Assembly: GCA_033032865.1 (NCBI GenBank) | Contig: JAWHQI010000013.1 | Coordinates: forward strand, 2,790,001-2,854,000 | Source: Dactylorhiza incarnata | Taxonomy: Eukaryota > Streptophyta > Magnoliopsida > Asparagales > Orchidaceae | Direction: 5' to 3' | DNA length: 64,000 bases | Shown here: positions 10,960-21,341 of the stretch, one piece after another | Numbering within the stretch: position 1 is the first letter of the stretch | How the letters are laid out: the number at the start of each line of letters is the position of its first letter | Made by a program: the position numbers and the translations under genes | Notes under the pieces: generated by a model | What the model was told of the DNA's origin: nothing | The model's database searches: none | Seen by the model: the letters and a program-made list of their open reading frames with translations, nothing else

Positions 10960-11054
10960 TGGCGCCGTTGCCGGGGACGGCAGTGTACCGATCGACTGCG
11001 ACACGAAACGGCAGTGTACCGATCGCATCAAGTTTTTGGCGCCGTTGCCGGGGA
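10960..11054 (+). promoter_or_regulatory. Duplicated tRNA-Asp primer site with inverted LTR insert
   Basis: TGGCGCCGTTGCCGGGGA occurs twice, at 10960-10977 and 11037-11054, each preceded by GCATCAAGTTTT. The spacer at 10993-11025 is the exact reverse complement of 33 bases in LTR1 (2743-2775). The 15 bases at 10978-10992 repeat part of it directly. LTR2 does not contain that sequence. Confidence 0.85.
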
Positions 11055-11242
11055 ACACAATCGTGTGAGTTTTCTGGAGAGGGAGAACCTGAGAGAGAAG
11101 CCCTTCCATTTGTAAATTGCATTTCTTTGTTTTATTTCTTTTTATTCCATTTTCCTGTTTTAATTAGGTTGCTTTAGTAATTTTTGTTAGGTGTAGTATT
11201 TTGCACAATAGCATTTTTTTTTAATCGTATTATCTTCACACT

Positions 11243-12484
11243 ATGTGGGCACATCTTAATTTCTGTTGTCGTTGGTGTGAAGCTACCTCCCACTCTAGTG
11301 ATGAATGCCCTACGGAGAATAGTAGGCATAATTCTTATAGCCCAGCATATGGAGCACCGACTTCGTCTGATACTCCATATGGTGCGCGTAAGTCTTATGG
11401 CTACTCTGCTGAGCCTTTACCGTCATACTTCTTTTCGGCTTCAGCCCCCGCTGTGCCAAAGAAGCCCGCAAGGCAGTGCCGGTTTTGTCGGAGCACTGAT
11501 CATGTCTTGAAGGACTGTGCCGAGTATCTTCGCCAATTGGATGAGGATGACGAGCCGGATATCCGGATCGTCCCAACTCCTAACTCTGGCGGCACACCTT
11601 CAACATCCGGTTATGTGTCTTTGTCACCTTCACATCTTGAAGGGAATGGCATGGACACAGTCACCGGATGTGCGACTGATCTATGCACCGACAGTGCTGA
11701 GCCTATTCTCCCAGTGCATCCACCACCCCTAGTGGATTTGATTCTTTGTGAGGAATCGGTGCTCGACTTTTATCCGAGCACTACTCCTCCCCCTGTTGTG
11801 CATACTATACTCGTCTCCGACGACATTGTTGAGGATGTGTCGCAGGATGAGGCTGGTGATCTGAGTGTTGTGCCTATTCCTATGAAGGAGGACAACCTTC
11901 TAGGTGAAGAGGAGCTTTTCTCAACACCGGTGGAGGAAGTCCAAATCTTGGGCATGGCCACTGTCGATCCCGCTGAACCTTGCGGCATTGATGACAATGC
12001 CAACATTATTTTACTTCCCCAACCTGATGGGAGTGAGACCGGGATCACTCCCCCGATTTCTGATTATTTTTGTCCTTCTTCTCTTTTATTTCTTGACCCC
12101 CCTTCTTCACCCGAGCCTGTGCAGGTTGAATCTTCACAGGTACTTCAGGAGGACTTGGATCTTTGTGCTCAAGTCAATGATGAGTGTGTCCTTTTATGCG
12201 AGGAGGTTGATTCCCCCTCCATTAAGGAAGCCTCATTCGTTGCCTTCTCCTCCTGCGGACCTGCTGTGGACGATACCTTGCTGGGCAAGGATAGTTTTGG
12301 CGAGATGAGTGAGGACCAGGCCTCCTCCTCTTCTTACTTTCTTTTCCCTCTACCTGTGAGGAGCAGGTATTATTATTATTTAGGTAGAGGGGTGACTGCC
12401 TTGTCGCCGTATCGGTACCCGTTACCGACACGCATATTAGAACAATTACCTGTCCATTTCCTTTTTCATACGCCCATTAGCTAG
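11243..12484 (+). CDS. Interior B protein with two CCHC zinc knuckles (unknown function)
   Basis: An intact ORF of 413 codons. Two perfect CX2CX4HX4C zinc knuckles lie at residues 9-22 and 79-92 and are separated by a Ser/Tyr/Pro linker. A long acidic middle (many Asp/Glu/Pro) follows, then a conserved basic-aromatic C-terminus (VRSRYYYY, YPLPTRILEQLPVHFLFH). The start is supported because the homologous ORF in element C has Met and the first knuckle at the same residue numbers. No protease, RT or integrase is present. The knuckles resemble gag nucleocapsid fingers, so RNA binding is inferred. It is probably a gag-derived or accessory protein of a non-autonomous Athila-like lineage. Confidence 0.75.
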   Translation: MWAHLNFCCRWCEATSHSSDECPTENSRHNSYSPAYGAPTSSDTPYGARKSYGYSAEPLPSYFFSASAPAVPKKPARQCRFCRSTDHVLKDCAEYLRQLDEDDEPDIRIVPTPNSGGTPSTSGYVSLSPSHLEGNGMDTVTGCATDLCTDSAEPILPVHPPPLVDLILCEESVLDFYPSTTPPPVVHTILVSDDIVEDVSQDEAGDLSVVPIPMKEDNLLGEEELFSTPVEEVQILGMATVDPAEPCGIDDNANIILLPQPDGSETGITPPISDYFCPSSLLFLDPPSSPEPVQVESSQVLQEDLDLCAQVNDECVLLCEEVDSPSIKEASFVAFSSCGPAVDDTLLGKDSFGEMSEDQASSSSYFLFPLPVRSRYYYYLGRGVTALSPYRYPLPTRILEQLPVHFLFHTPIS

Positions 12485-14214
12485 AACCTTTAGTTTTTGA
12501 ATAAGTCGTGCTGGGATGACAATAACCCCAGTATTTATCTTACTTTCCATGCATTTTATTTTATTCAATCTAGTTTAGTTAGCTGTAGTTTATTGTAGTT
12601 TATCTTTTTCTTTTTCTTTTGTTTTGCGGAGCTGACCCCTGCAGGTATCCTTCTTCTGGATGGCGGATGTTGTAGCTTCATTTTAGCTTACATGCCAATC
12701 TTCTGGTATGCTCATTTCTGAGCATTGGGTACTCTCTTTCCCTAGCCCTATTTTGATTTTCATGTCATATATTATGCGGATTGTTTAGTTTAAGTCTGGG
12801 GGAGAGTAGTTTTGTTTACCCGCTCACGTGCACTATTGCACTGCATACTAGAAGATTTCATTTAAATTGTTGTTCATTTTCATTGCACACCACAGCACCC
12901 ACTTGAGCACGTACTCGTTTGTATGCATGCTCTGTAGTGAATTTAATTCTCCTGCTTATTTGGGAAAGTCTAGGTGATGGCTTAGGACTATGTAGCAGAG
13001 TAAAATGTTGACTCCAGTAGTGCTCCTAGCCGAGTGCTCGGTTGCATAGAAATTTGTGTAGATTAGATTTCTCTTTATACTTATGGTTTTATATTTTTCT
13101 CTATTAGTGTAAATGTTGTTTACTCTACTCAAATGGTGAATCCGGTGGAATCAAACGGTAGCGTAGGGATGTGTGTAAACGATCGCTAGACTCGTATTGC
13201 TTGAGTCGGGAGAAAGGAGAATCTTTTTCGGTGGCTAGAACTTGCCCCAAGCGATTTTTGAAGCATTGGCATAGGATAGTTCTAGTGCGTGAGAATGACG
13301 TAGGCCATTATTTTGGCCCGGTTGAGCTTTTTATTTCATGCCTATCATCTACCCTTGCTAGCTCCTTTGTGCCTACCCCTTTCTCTTGATTCAGCCCCAC
13401 TTTTATCTCACCAAAAGCTTAAAAGCCTAACCTAGTCGCACACCCAAATCTGAGCTTTAATTATAGTTATGTTTACATTTTGGGGGGTGTTGATGTGGTA
13501 ATTTTTATAGTGGAAATTGTGGGTATATTAATTGATATTTTTGCTGAAAAAAGAAAAGAAAGAAAAAGAAGAATGAAGTAGAAAAAGAAAAGAAAAAAAA
13601 GGGGAATTGTTATGAAAAAAGTTGAATTGAAAATTTTGAAATTTTGGTATTGGGAGCAGGCGGTGCACACACCTATGTTGCAAAAGTCCAAGTCTGGGGG
13701 TGTGGTGCATTTGTTTACTATCGTCGTGCGGGTAGCTCTATCTTATGCTCATGTTGGGTTAGGTGTGCTTAGCCTCCAGGTTTATCTTTGTTTACCTCAC
13801 CGTAACCCAAGCCCCATCTCTAGCCTAAAGTCCTACCGACTCACGCTATGAACCAATCTAGTATCGTGGAGAGAATGTGACCGGGCGAGCCTATGGTCAC
13901 CGACACCGATGGATTTCGGTGGAGTTTTTCCGGCACCCCAATCTTGAGCAATGCTCATCTCAGCGCTTAGTTTATTTTCTCCGTATGCATGACCGAATGA
14001 TTCATCGTTGTTCACCATTTTGAGTGGTTGTAATAAGCTTTTACTCTTTTAGAAATATATAAACTGTTTGTGTATAATGAGAAATCTTCTCTACTATTTT
14101 TCTTATGCACGTGAGCATGCAACTTCGCATGGTACTCTGTATTGTAATTTTAAGCCATCTACTTTTCTTTCCTCGTTCGCGTAGAATTTGTTTGCTCGGG
14201 ACGCGCAAACAGGT
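12485..14214 (+). other. Interior B 3' non-coding region
   Basis: The 1.7-kb layout matches interior A: a CTGGG...CCCCAG hairpin at 12511-12531 just after the ORF stop, AAGTCTGGGGG at 12792-12802 and 13690-13700, ACTTGCCCCAAGCGA near 13227, GACCGGGCGAGCC near 13879, and the TTTGCTCGGGACGCGCAAA hairpin at 14191-14209. An A/G-rich tract lies at 13545-13610. No convincing gene. Confidence 0.75.
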
Positions 14215-14227
14215 AAGTCTGGGGGTG
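14215..14227 (+). promoter_or_regulatory. Polypurine tract before LTR3
   Basis: AAGTCTGGGGGTG immediately precedes LTR3. It is the same sequence as the tract before LTR2. Confidence 0.85.
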
Positions 14228-15782
14228 TGATGAGTCCCAAATATATACACATTTATGGACTCATCTGGGCCGATTTTCTAGTCTATGCACTTCACTTTAG
14301 ACATGTTTTCACTTATATTTGATTCTCCATGCTAAGTGCACCGTTAGGCCCGTTTTGGTGTTTTTCTTGTTTATCTTCATTATTAGTTTTCATGCATGGT
14401 TAAGTGTCACTTTCAGTGGTTTGATTAGTGTTGTATGCTGGAGCAGGAGTCGTGCAGGTGTTCCCGGTACAAATCTGTACAGGAACACTGCGCACGATCA
14501 CTGGTTCTACTGCGCACGACCATTGGTCGTGCGCGACTGATCGTGTGCACTTAACCCCTGAAAACTGAGTTCTGTTTCCCCTTATCGCACGACCACTTAC
14601 GATAACGCGCACGACCACTGGTCGTGCGCTACTGGTCGTGCGAACATTGTAATTTATAATTTTCTTTCCCTTGCAGGCTCCGTCCAGGCAGGCGCACGAT
14701 CACAGGATGATAGTGCGCACGACCACTGGTCGTGCGCCAACGATCGTGTGCACTGTTTATTCCAGCGCCTATAAAATGCCCTGCTCGCGATTTAGGTCGG
14801 AACGCTCGCCGTTTTTCCTCCCAGCTCCGCCGTTCCGCCCATTTCCGCAGGTTTTCGCCCCTAGGCCTCCTCCATCATCCAAGGGCTTCAAGGAAGAGAT
14901 TCTACACTCACCTTCATCGCCAAGGAAGGAGTTCCTCGCATCGGACGTGGCCAGATTGTAAAACGCTGGAGAAGACGGGTCCATTGGGAGGTGTGACAGC
15001 CCTCCTCTACCCCGGACGCAGTTGGGACCGAGCTAGGACGTGGATTGACAACCCGACGATTCCTACCGTTAATCTACAACGAGACTCCGGATTCGGTCGT
15101 ATCTCTTGCCTCTTTCTTCTACTTGTGTGGTTGTATTTGTTGGTAATCTCTATATTTAGATGATGACACTATGAATCTTGTTTATTAATGTTTATTTCAT
15201 GTTTATGGAATCATATTATTCATATGTGTGAATGAGGTGCGCCGCCATCCATTTTCCACTCCACCACCATGTCTGGTGCCCCATTAGCAATTGCTAGTGG
15301 CGTGCTTGTCGAAGAGGTGCCGGTGACCCTCATTCCGTTAGCCTACTCGCCCATCCGCCTACCGAAGCGTGGCATAGCGGCCCGTGTATTCCATCCCGCC
15401 TAACGAAGCAGCGCGCTCAAGGCCTGCATAGTTCGATCCGTTAGCCTACTCGTCCATCCGCCCTTGCGACGCAGCGCGTTCAAGGCCTGCCTAGTCTCCA
15501 TTCCGCCTAGCGAAGCATTGCATAGCGGCATTGCATAGGAGTAGTTGTAATATTGTATTTTATTATTCGCAACCCAAATCCCCCATTTCCGCATCCATCC
15601 GCTTGAAAGGACTTCAATCTCAAGTCCTTCCTCGATAATAAACTCCACCTTACTGTGTTCCTTGAGTGATTCGATACTCGGGGATTACCCCTCGTTTTAT
15701 ATTACTTGAACGATCGGTACACTGCCGTTTCGTGTCGCAGTCGAGCTACCGCCTATAGCGGTGTGTGAGATTCGCGCCATCA
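14228..15782 (+). repeat. LTR3, 3' LTR of AB
   Basis: The 1555-bp repeat aligns end to end with LTR1, with about 30 scattered differences counted by eye. The TATA box CTATAAAA is at 14769-14776. It ends GCGCCATCA at 15782 and is followed by the GGTCT duplication. Confidence 0.92.
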
Positions 15783-15787
15783 GGTCT
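15783..15787. repeat. Target site duplication GGTCT, right copy (AB)
   Basis: Exact copy of 1254-1258, directly after LTR3. Confidence 0.9.
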
Positions 15788-16025
15788 CACCAGAAGGCTT
15801 TACTAACTGACTAGTCACTATCGGGATCGTCTCCACGGCAGTTTCAGTGACCGTCAGATCAACTATGGCCTTCGAAGCAGAATCTTCCTTTTTCTTTGAA
15901 CTTCTGACCGATTTCTCTTTACTAGAATCAGCGGTCTTCTTCGAAATAACTTTTTTCGTTTTTGACGCAGACCGTGGAGATTTTCGAGACTGCGCCGATG
16001 CCTTCATCATATCCAGAGCATCCAT
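15783..16025 (-). pseudogene. Antisense ORF of X1, exon 1 start
   Basis: The minus-strand Met at 16025 opens a Ser/Lys-rich N-terminus that reads through to the AB insertion point and continues in frame at 1253. A TATA box lies about 95 bases upstream (16119-16127). The 3' LTR of X1 begins 191 bases upstream, so the gene reads away from the LTR, opposite to X1's inferred sense direction. AB has physically split it. No domain is recognised. Confidence 0.6.
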
Positions 16026-16118
16026 CTCGGAAAAAGACTTCTTCCACGATCTCTATAAATAGTGACCGCTCAAAGGTCAGGATTTCTCAGTATCTTGAAG
16101 AGTGGAGATCTGAGGCGG

Positions 16119-16165
16119 TATTTATAGCCCAAGACGCATTTATGACAGTCGCGGTCTCAGCGGTC
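16119..16165 (-). promoter_or_regulatory. Putative antisense promoter of X1
   Basis: On the minus strand CTATAAATA lies at 16127-16119. Upstream of it the plus-strand motif GCGGTCTCAGCGGTC (16151-16165) is identical to one inside the X1 LTR (16262-16276). The position fits transcription of the antisense ORF starting at 16025. Confidence 0.5.
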
Positions 16166-16216
16166 AAAGTTTACATTTTTGAAGTTCCAGTATAACTTAA
16201 AAATGTGCGGGGATTA

Positions 16217-16699
16217 TGTTTGCCCGGAAATCCCGCGATCTAGTCTTTACAGTGCAAAATAGCGGTCTCAGCGGTCTCCAACATTTGTGATCGCCAAGAT
16301 CGCCAGCCTTCATCCTGGTCTAAATTTGTAAGTTCCAGGCAGCCGAAGCCGCTCGAGATCGCCAGTCTTAGCGGTCTGGGAATTTTCCTTTATTTTTACT
16401 ATTTGTACCCCATTTCCCTGCCCCGGCTCTCCTGTACCCCGGGCAGCCCGTAGTTTTTCAGTTCTGCCCATTTGGGCAGCTCCCTCGTCTATAAATAGAG
16501 GGGTAGGGGTACCAGAAAATGACTTTTGCTCCGAGGCTTCAGCTTACGACTTGTGTAAGCGGTCTCACTTTTTCATGATCGCCATTTTACGATCGTTTTC
16601 TCTTTTTTCCAGCATCTCCTGTCTTAGTAACCTGCACTTCGCAGTTTTCTCTCATCCCTCTTAGTGTGAATTTTGGAGGTGCCATTTTTGGTACCAACA
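16217..16699 (+). repeat. 3' LTR of Tat-like element X1
   Basis: The 483-bp repeat TGTTTGCCC...TACCAACA matches the 5' LTR of X2 (51651-51980 plus 63127-63278). The TATA box CTATAAATAG is at 16489-16498, preceded by a CTGCCCATTTGGGCAG hairpin (16464-16480). It contains repeated GCGGTCT motifs. Upstream is AAAAATGTGCGGGGATTA, a weak polypurine tract. Directly to its right is interrupted copia F. The rest of X1 (5' LTR, gag, pol) lies left of the window. Confidence 0.85.
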
Positions 16700-17460
16700 A
16701 ACTCCAACCTCCAGTGGAGTAGAGCTTCTCTTCCCCCCTTCCATGCCGAACCTCTTCACGATTCGATCTGCATAGTCTTTTTGGGAAACAAGCATACCGC
16801 TCTCTTTCCTCTCCACTTCGAGCCCAAGGAAATGGTGGAGCTCACCCAAATCCTTCATCTCGAATCTAATAGCTAGCTCGGCACGAAGCTTAGCTACCTC
16901 CACTTCAGAATTCCCTGTGACAATCATATCATCAACGTACAGCAGCACCAAGACCTAAACCTCCCCCGTCTTCTTTACAAATAGGCTTGAATCAGAATCA
17001 GAAGCAAAGTATCTGCATAACTGGAGGTATTCTGCGATCTTCCCGTACCATGCCTGAGATGCTTGCTTCAAGCCATAAAGAGACTTATTGAGCTTGCAAA
17101 CATATCTTGGGTGCTCTTCGGATACATAACCAGGTGGCTGATCCATGAAGATATCCTTGTCAATCTCGCCGTATAAGAAGGCATTCTTCACGTCAAATTG
17201 CCAAATCTTCCACCCTTGGCAAGCTGCCAATGCAATCACCACCCGGATCGAAGTCATCTTGGCAACGGGACTAAATGTCTCTTCATAATCCTCCCCATAC
17301 TTCTGAGAGAAATCTCAAGCTACAAGGCGAGCCTTGTACCGCTCAATACTACCATCAGCCTTCTTCTTCAGTTTGAAAACCCACTTGCAAGTCACCGGAG
17401 TAACTCCGTCGGCCTTAGGCACAAAGTCTCAAGTCTCATTCTTCCTGAGGGCAGCCATTT
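16700..17460 (-). pseudogene. pol: F reverse transcriptase (truncated by X1)
   Basis: On the minus strand the copia RT motifs appear in order: ETFSPVAKMTSIRVVIALA, WQFDVKNAFLYGEI, CKLNKSLYGLKQA, and the catalytic LLYVDDMIV (near 16945-16920). A TAG (16955-16957) interrupts the frame just before YVDD, and another stop falls near 17317. The frame ends at the X1 LTR after RSSTPLEV, so RNase H is missing here. Confidence 0.88.
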
Positions 17461-17462
17461 CT

Positions 17463-18700
17463 TCATCCATGGATCCTTCCCACTCCTTGACTCCAACGGC
17501 ATTTTTCAAAACAAAATGGCTCTCTCTCATCCAGGGGACCTGCGAAGAAACATGAGACAAAGCTCACCAAGTTCCCGCCCGTATACTGATCTGGTGGAAT
17601 AATGGTCCTCTTGGACCTCCTCAGAGCTTGACTCTGAACCACCTCTTCAACTGCAGCTTCTGGACTAGCTCTCCTTTCAGGTAAACATGGAGCATCGCTC
17701 CCCCTGCTTCCAGAACCCGAAGCACCTGACCCAGAGCTAGAAATACCTGGAGCACCTGGAGAGACAGGCAACTCCACCAGAACTTCCCTTGCAGCTTCCT
17801 CTGGTCCACCATCTACCCTGCTTCCTTGTAACTCCACATAAGAGCTACCTTGGTATGATGTCAGCTCGTCAAATACCACATCCCTAGAGACCACATATCT
17901 TCGTGTCTCGGGATCCATGCATCTCCACCCTTTCTTCCGGTTATCATAACCGACAAAGACTAGTTTCCTTGCCTTTGCATCTAGCTTCGTTCGAAGGACA
18001 TCCGAAACATGCACGTAGCAGGTAGAACCAAACACTCGAAAGTGTTCCACGCTTGGCTTCTCCTTGAACATCAACTCATGAGGGGTCTTCATGTTGATGG
18101 GAATGAGAGGCATCCGGTTGATAACATAGGCCACACAAGACATTCCCTCTGCCTAGAAGGACTTTGGGATACTCTTGGCATGAAGCCAACATTTGCAGGT
18201 CTCCGTCGGGTGACGGATCTTCCGCTCTGCGACTCCATTCTGTTGTGGAGTGTGAGCACAAGAAAGCTCTCCTTGGATGCCATGCTTCCTGCAGAAGTTA
18301 AAGAATGTCTTGGAGGTGAACTCCCCTCCATTGTCTGTTCTGAACCTCTTGACCAGCAGGTTGAGCCGACCTTCCACCATCTCCTTGAACTCCACAAACC
18401 TTTCAAACGCCTCTGACTTCTCCTTCAGAAAATATACCCAAGTATATCTGGTGAAGTCATCAACTAAAATCAGCATATACCTGCTACCTCCAAGACTGGC
18501 AGTGTTGGTAGGTCCAAACAGATCACCATGTATACACTCCAATGGTGCTTTACATCTTCTTTGTAATTTGTCAAAAGGAAGACGTTGAACCTTACCAAAC
18601 TGACAACCTGTACAAACATGACCATCTCCAAAAGATGACAAGCTAGGCAGGCCTTTCACCAGGCCTCTTCCCGCCATAGCCTTCAACTTATCCATCCCAA
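17463..18700 (-). pseudogene. int: F integrase
   Basis: On the minus strand: CTGCQFGKVQRLPF (Cys pair of the HHCC finger), HGDLFGPTN (first Asp), FRTDNGGEFTS (second Asp), and TPQQNGVAERK (Glu). The core is followed by YVINRMPL and a FVGYDNRKKGWRC block, then a Ser/Gly/Glu-rich linker to RT. A frameshift and a stop occur near 18150-18165 between two open stretches. It is a broken integrase of the copia type. Confidence 0.88.
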
Positions 18701-20060
18701 CATGCCCAAGCCTTTCGTGTCAGATAACGGTGCTGTCATTAGCCCTCATCTTATCAACATAAGAACTTGTTGAAAGAACAAACAAGTCCTTCACCCATCT
18801 TCCTACATGAGTGACCTCAACTTTCACAGCAGAAATATTTCAGAGAAATTTCACTTCTGTTGGACCGAACAGAACGTGATAACTAGCATCCACCGCATTA
18901 GTCACTGAGAAGAGGTTCTTCTTCATCCCCGGAACATGATAGACACTCTTCAATGTAAGAGTACCCCTATCATCATTCAATGAAACCACACCCTCCTTCT
19001 CTACTGTATGTATAGTATCATCAGCCGTAATGATAGCGTCATTACCTGTATATGCTTGCAATGAGGAGAACTTCGACTCATCCCCGGTGAGGTGATGACC
19101 ACACCCAGAGTCCACTATCCAATCATCCTGATAGTTGATGGAAGCCATATCCCGAACACACGTGCCCGTCATGAATGCACCTCCACCACCCCAACTACCT
19201 TCAGAATTGGAACCAGCCTCCTCCTTTCCTGCAGCATGCCCTGGCTGAAGATTGACTTGGCAATCTCTCTTGAAGTGACCAAGCTTGTTGCACCTGAAGC
19301 ATCTAGGTCCTTCCTTCTTCTTCCCATCACACTTAGGAGCATAGCTCCTCTCCTACTGATATGAAGTAGATGAGCCATCATCTCCAGATGTCTTCTTCTT
19401 CTTGTCTCATCTCTTCTTCTTGCCAGAGAAGAGAACCTCACCTTCTCCCCTAGAGACAGACATCCCAGCCATTTGTTTAGCCAAACTCTCTTGTGAAGCA
19501 AGTAAGTTCTCCAGCTCCAGCAACGATGGTTGATTGGCCCAGCCTTGAACAGAAGTAACAAAGGCTACATACTCCCTCTGCAAGCCGCGGATTATGTGCC
19601 TCTTCAGCTTAGCTTCTCAGATAGGCTCATCCGGGTCCAATGCCGATATCTTTGTGCAAAGGTTCTTCATCTTCAAGAAGAACGTTGAGATAGACAAATC
19701 TCCCTGAGTTGCTTTCGCCAACTCATTCTCCAAGAACTCTAGCGTAGCTACATTCTTCTTATTGAACAAGCCATCGATGGCAGTCCAAATTTCAGCAGCT
19801 GACCATTCAATGATGTGACCAAAAAGCTCCAGAATGATAGCTCTCTTGAGAGTGAACTCCGCCTTAGCATTCGTTCTATTCAAAGCCTTCACGAGCTCAA
19901 CATTTCCTTCAGCAGGAATAACAGCTTGTCTTGCTTCTCCTCCTACTACCTCCCACAAATCCTCGCCAAGAAGATAGCTCTTCATGCAAGACTTCCACTT
20001 CTTAAAGTTAGTCTACGTAACGAGCTCAATACCAAGACCTCTAGCATATCCTCCTTCCAT
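18700..20060 (-). pseudogene. gag: F gag, zinc knuckle and protease
   Basis: Minus-strand gag starts at Met 20060 and has the copia UBN2-type capsid (TNFKKWKSCMKSYLLGEDLW, WTAIDGLF, FFLKMKNLC). The CCHC knuckle CFRCNKLGHFKRDC lies near 19315-19270. The protease site is DWIVDSGCGHHLTGD (Asp-Ser-Gly, near 19120-19080). Stops interrupt it near 20014, 19617, 19409, 19354 and 18839. The 130-codon ORF at 19169-19561 is an off-frame shadow of the knuckle region. Confidence 0.85.
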
Positions 20061-20142
20061 TGCTATCCCACTGATTGATAACCACCTTGAGGAACTCGAG
20101 AGAAGTAACAGCAATCACTGCTCAGCAACCTCAGCAACCTCC

Positions 20143-20153
20143 CTCTGATACCA
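20143..20153 (-). promoter_or_regulatory. Primer binding site of F (tRNA-iMet)
   Basis: On the minus strand TGGTATCAGAG directly follows the LTR end AACA. This is the standard copia initiator-Met primer site. Confidence 0.92.
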
Positions 20154-21341
20154 TGTTAAAAAATTTGAGGTCCGGAGGTGAAGTAAAATGCGGAACACTT
20201 CACAAACTTTCTACAAGTATAGCAACACAATGACAATGGGAAGACCGAATAGTGCTTTGGCATTAACTATCTCTTTACAATTCGAGATATACATGGAGAG
20301 ACATGATTCATAAGAATCACGTAGGAGAGAAGCACAAAACACAAAAGATTACAAGCTGCTGGCAACTTAACAACTTGAGATCGCCAGACCGCGCGAACAG
20401 ACAAGCCAGACGGATAGCCCATGAGACCGTGCAAACAAGGCACAAGCCGCACCTATCAGACTGCAACCACAGACTGCCTGACCTGCTGCTTATTCAACTA
20501 TTGAAAGATAACATGTTCGCACTTCTTGATCGCCCAGACCGCACGGTCTTAAAATCACAGAAGAACCCGCGAACACTTGACAAAGAAACTGCTTCCTGCT
20601 GCAGACCGCAACTCAAGATCGCCTGGCCACCTGATCAACTAAGTTCACTGCACAGTCCAAGAACACCTAAACACAGTCCGCCTAGACTGGTTTATTCAAA
20701 GCTGGAAGAAGGGAGAAAGCTGACCGCGAGCTGCTAGTCGTTAACCTGCGAACAAACAAACTGGTCAGACAAATTCTCAAACCGCGCGACCTCAGAATGA
20801 GACCGGCACAATCAAGCCAACTTTGGTTCTTAAAATTCTCATTATGAATGATGGGCCCTGCACCCCTATTTATAGGTGAGTAGATGGATGTCGTCACCGC
20901 ACAAACCGGAATACAATAACCATCTATTAGATTGCGAGCGGTCTCACAAGTCAGACTGTCCGAGCTCAGCAAGGCTAACAGCTCCTTATAAAACCATACG
21001 GTTATATACAAACCGCCCGGTTATCGCGGTCTCCTCAAAACAGACCGCCCGGTCTTTATTGCAAAACAAAGAACTTCTTCAGTAAACCAGACCGACTAGA
21101 ATAAGTCGTCAGACCGCCCGGTCACTGCAAGAAGGCAGACCTACAAGAACATCTGGCCGACTTGAACAAGTCACCAGAACAACCCGCGCAAGCCGCCCGG
21201 ACACTGCGATCTCCCAGATCAGACCACCCAGAACATCTGGCCAACCTGAGACAAAACTGGCCAGAGCACCAGCGCAGACCGCGCGGTCTCCAATCTGCAT
21301 ACCGCCCAGCACCATTCCACTTCCACTTCAAAAATTTAACA
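20154..21341 (-). repeat. 5' LTR of F
   Basis: The 1188-bp unit starts TGTTAAA and ends TTTAACA on the plus strand. On the minus strand the TATA box CTATAAATAG lies at 20875-20866. The region 20380-21300 is full of AGACCGCCCGGTCT-like palindromes (for example near 21049-21055, 21111-21122 and 21277-21286). Confidence 0.85.

Larger units (their letters stand above)
1259..15782 (+). mobile_element. AB: compound Athila-like Ty3/gypsy element (LTR1-A-LTR2-B-LTR3)
   Basis: Three LTR-like units (1259-2814, 9528-10953, 14228-15782) alternate with two different interiors. Interior A carries degraded gag-pol; interior B carries a single non-pol ORF. All LTRs start TGATGAGTCCC and end in CA, and each is followed or preceded by a tRNA-Asp-type primer site or a purine tract. 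LTR1 and LTR3 differ by roughly 2 percent by eye, whereas LTR2 is far more diverged. Only the outer ends carry the GGTCT duplication. The array sits inside the antisense ORF of X1. Confidence 0.85.
16700..21341 (-). mobile_element. F: minus-strand Ty1/copia element, part right of X1
   Basis: In minus orientation it has 5' LTR 21341-20154, primer site 20153-20143, gag from 20060, protease, integrase and RT, cut at 16700 by X1 just after the RT core. Its 3' end and 3' LTR lie left of the window. It is inserted in G next to TAAAT (21342-21346). Confidence 0.85.

Noticed and set aside
19169..19561. Minus ORF of 130 codons in F
   Set aside because: Off-frame reading of the gag knuckle region; the true frame encodes CFRCNKLGHFKRDC.
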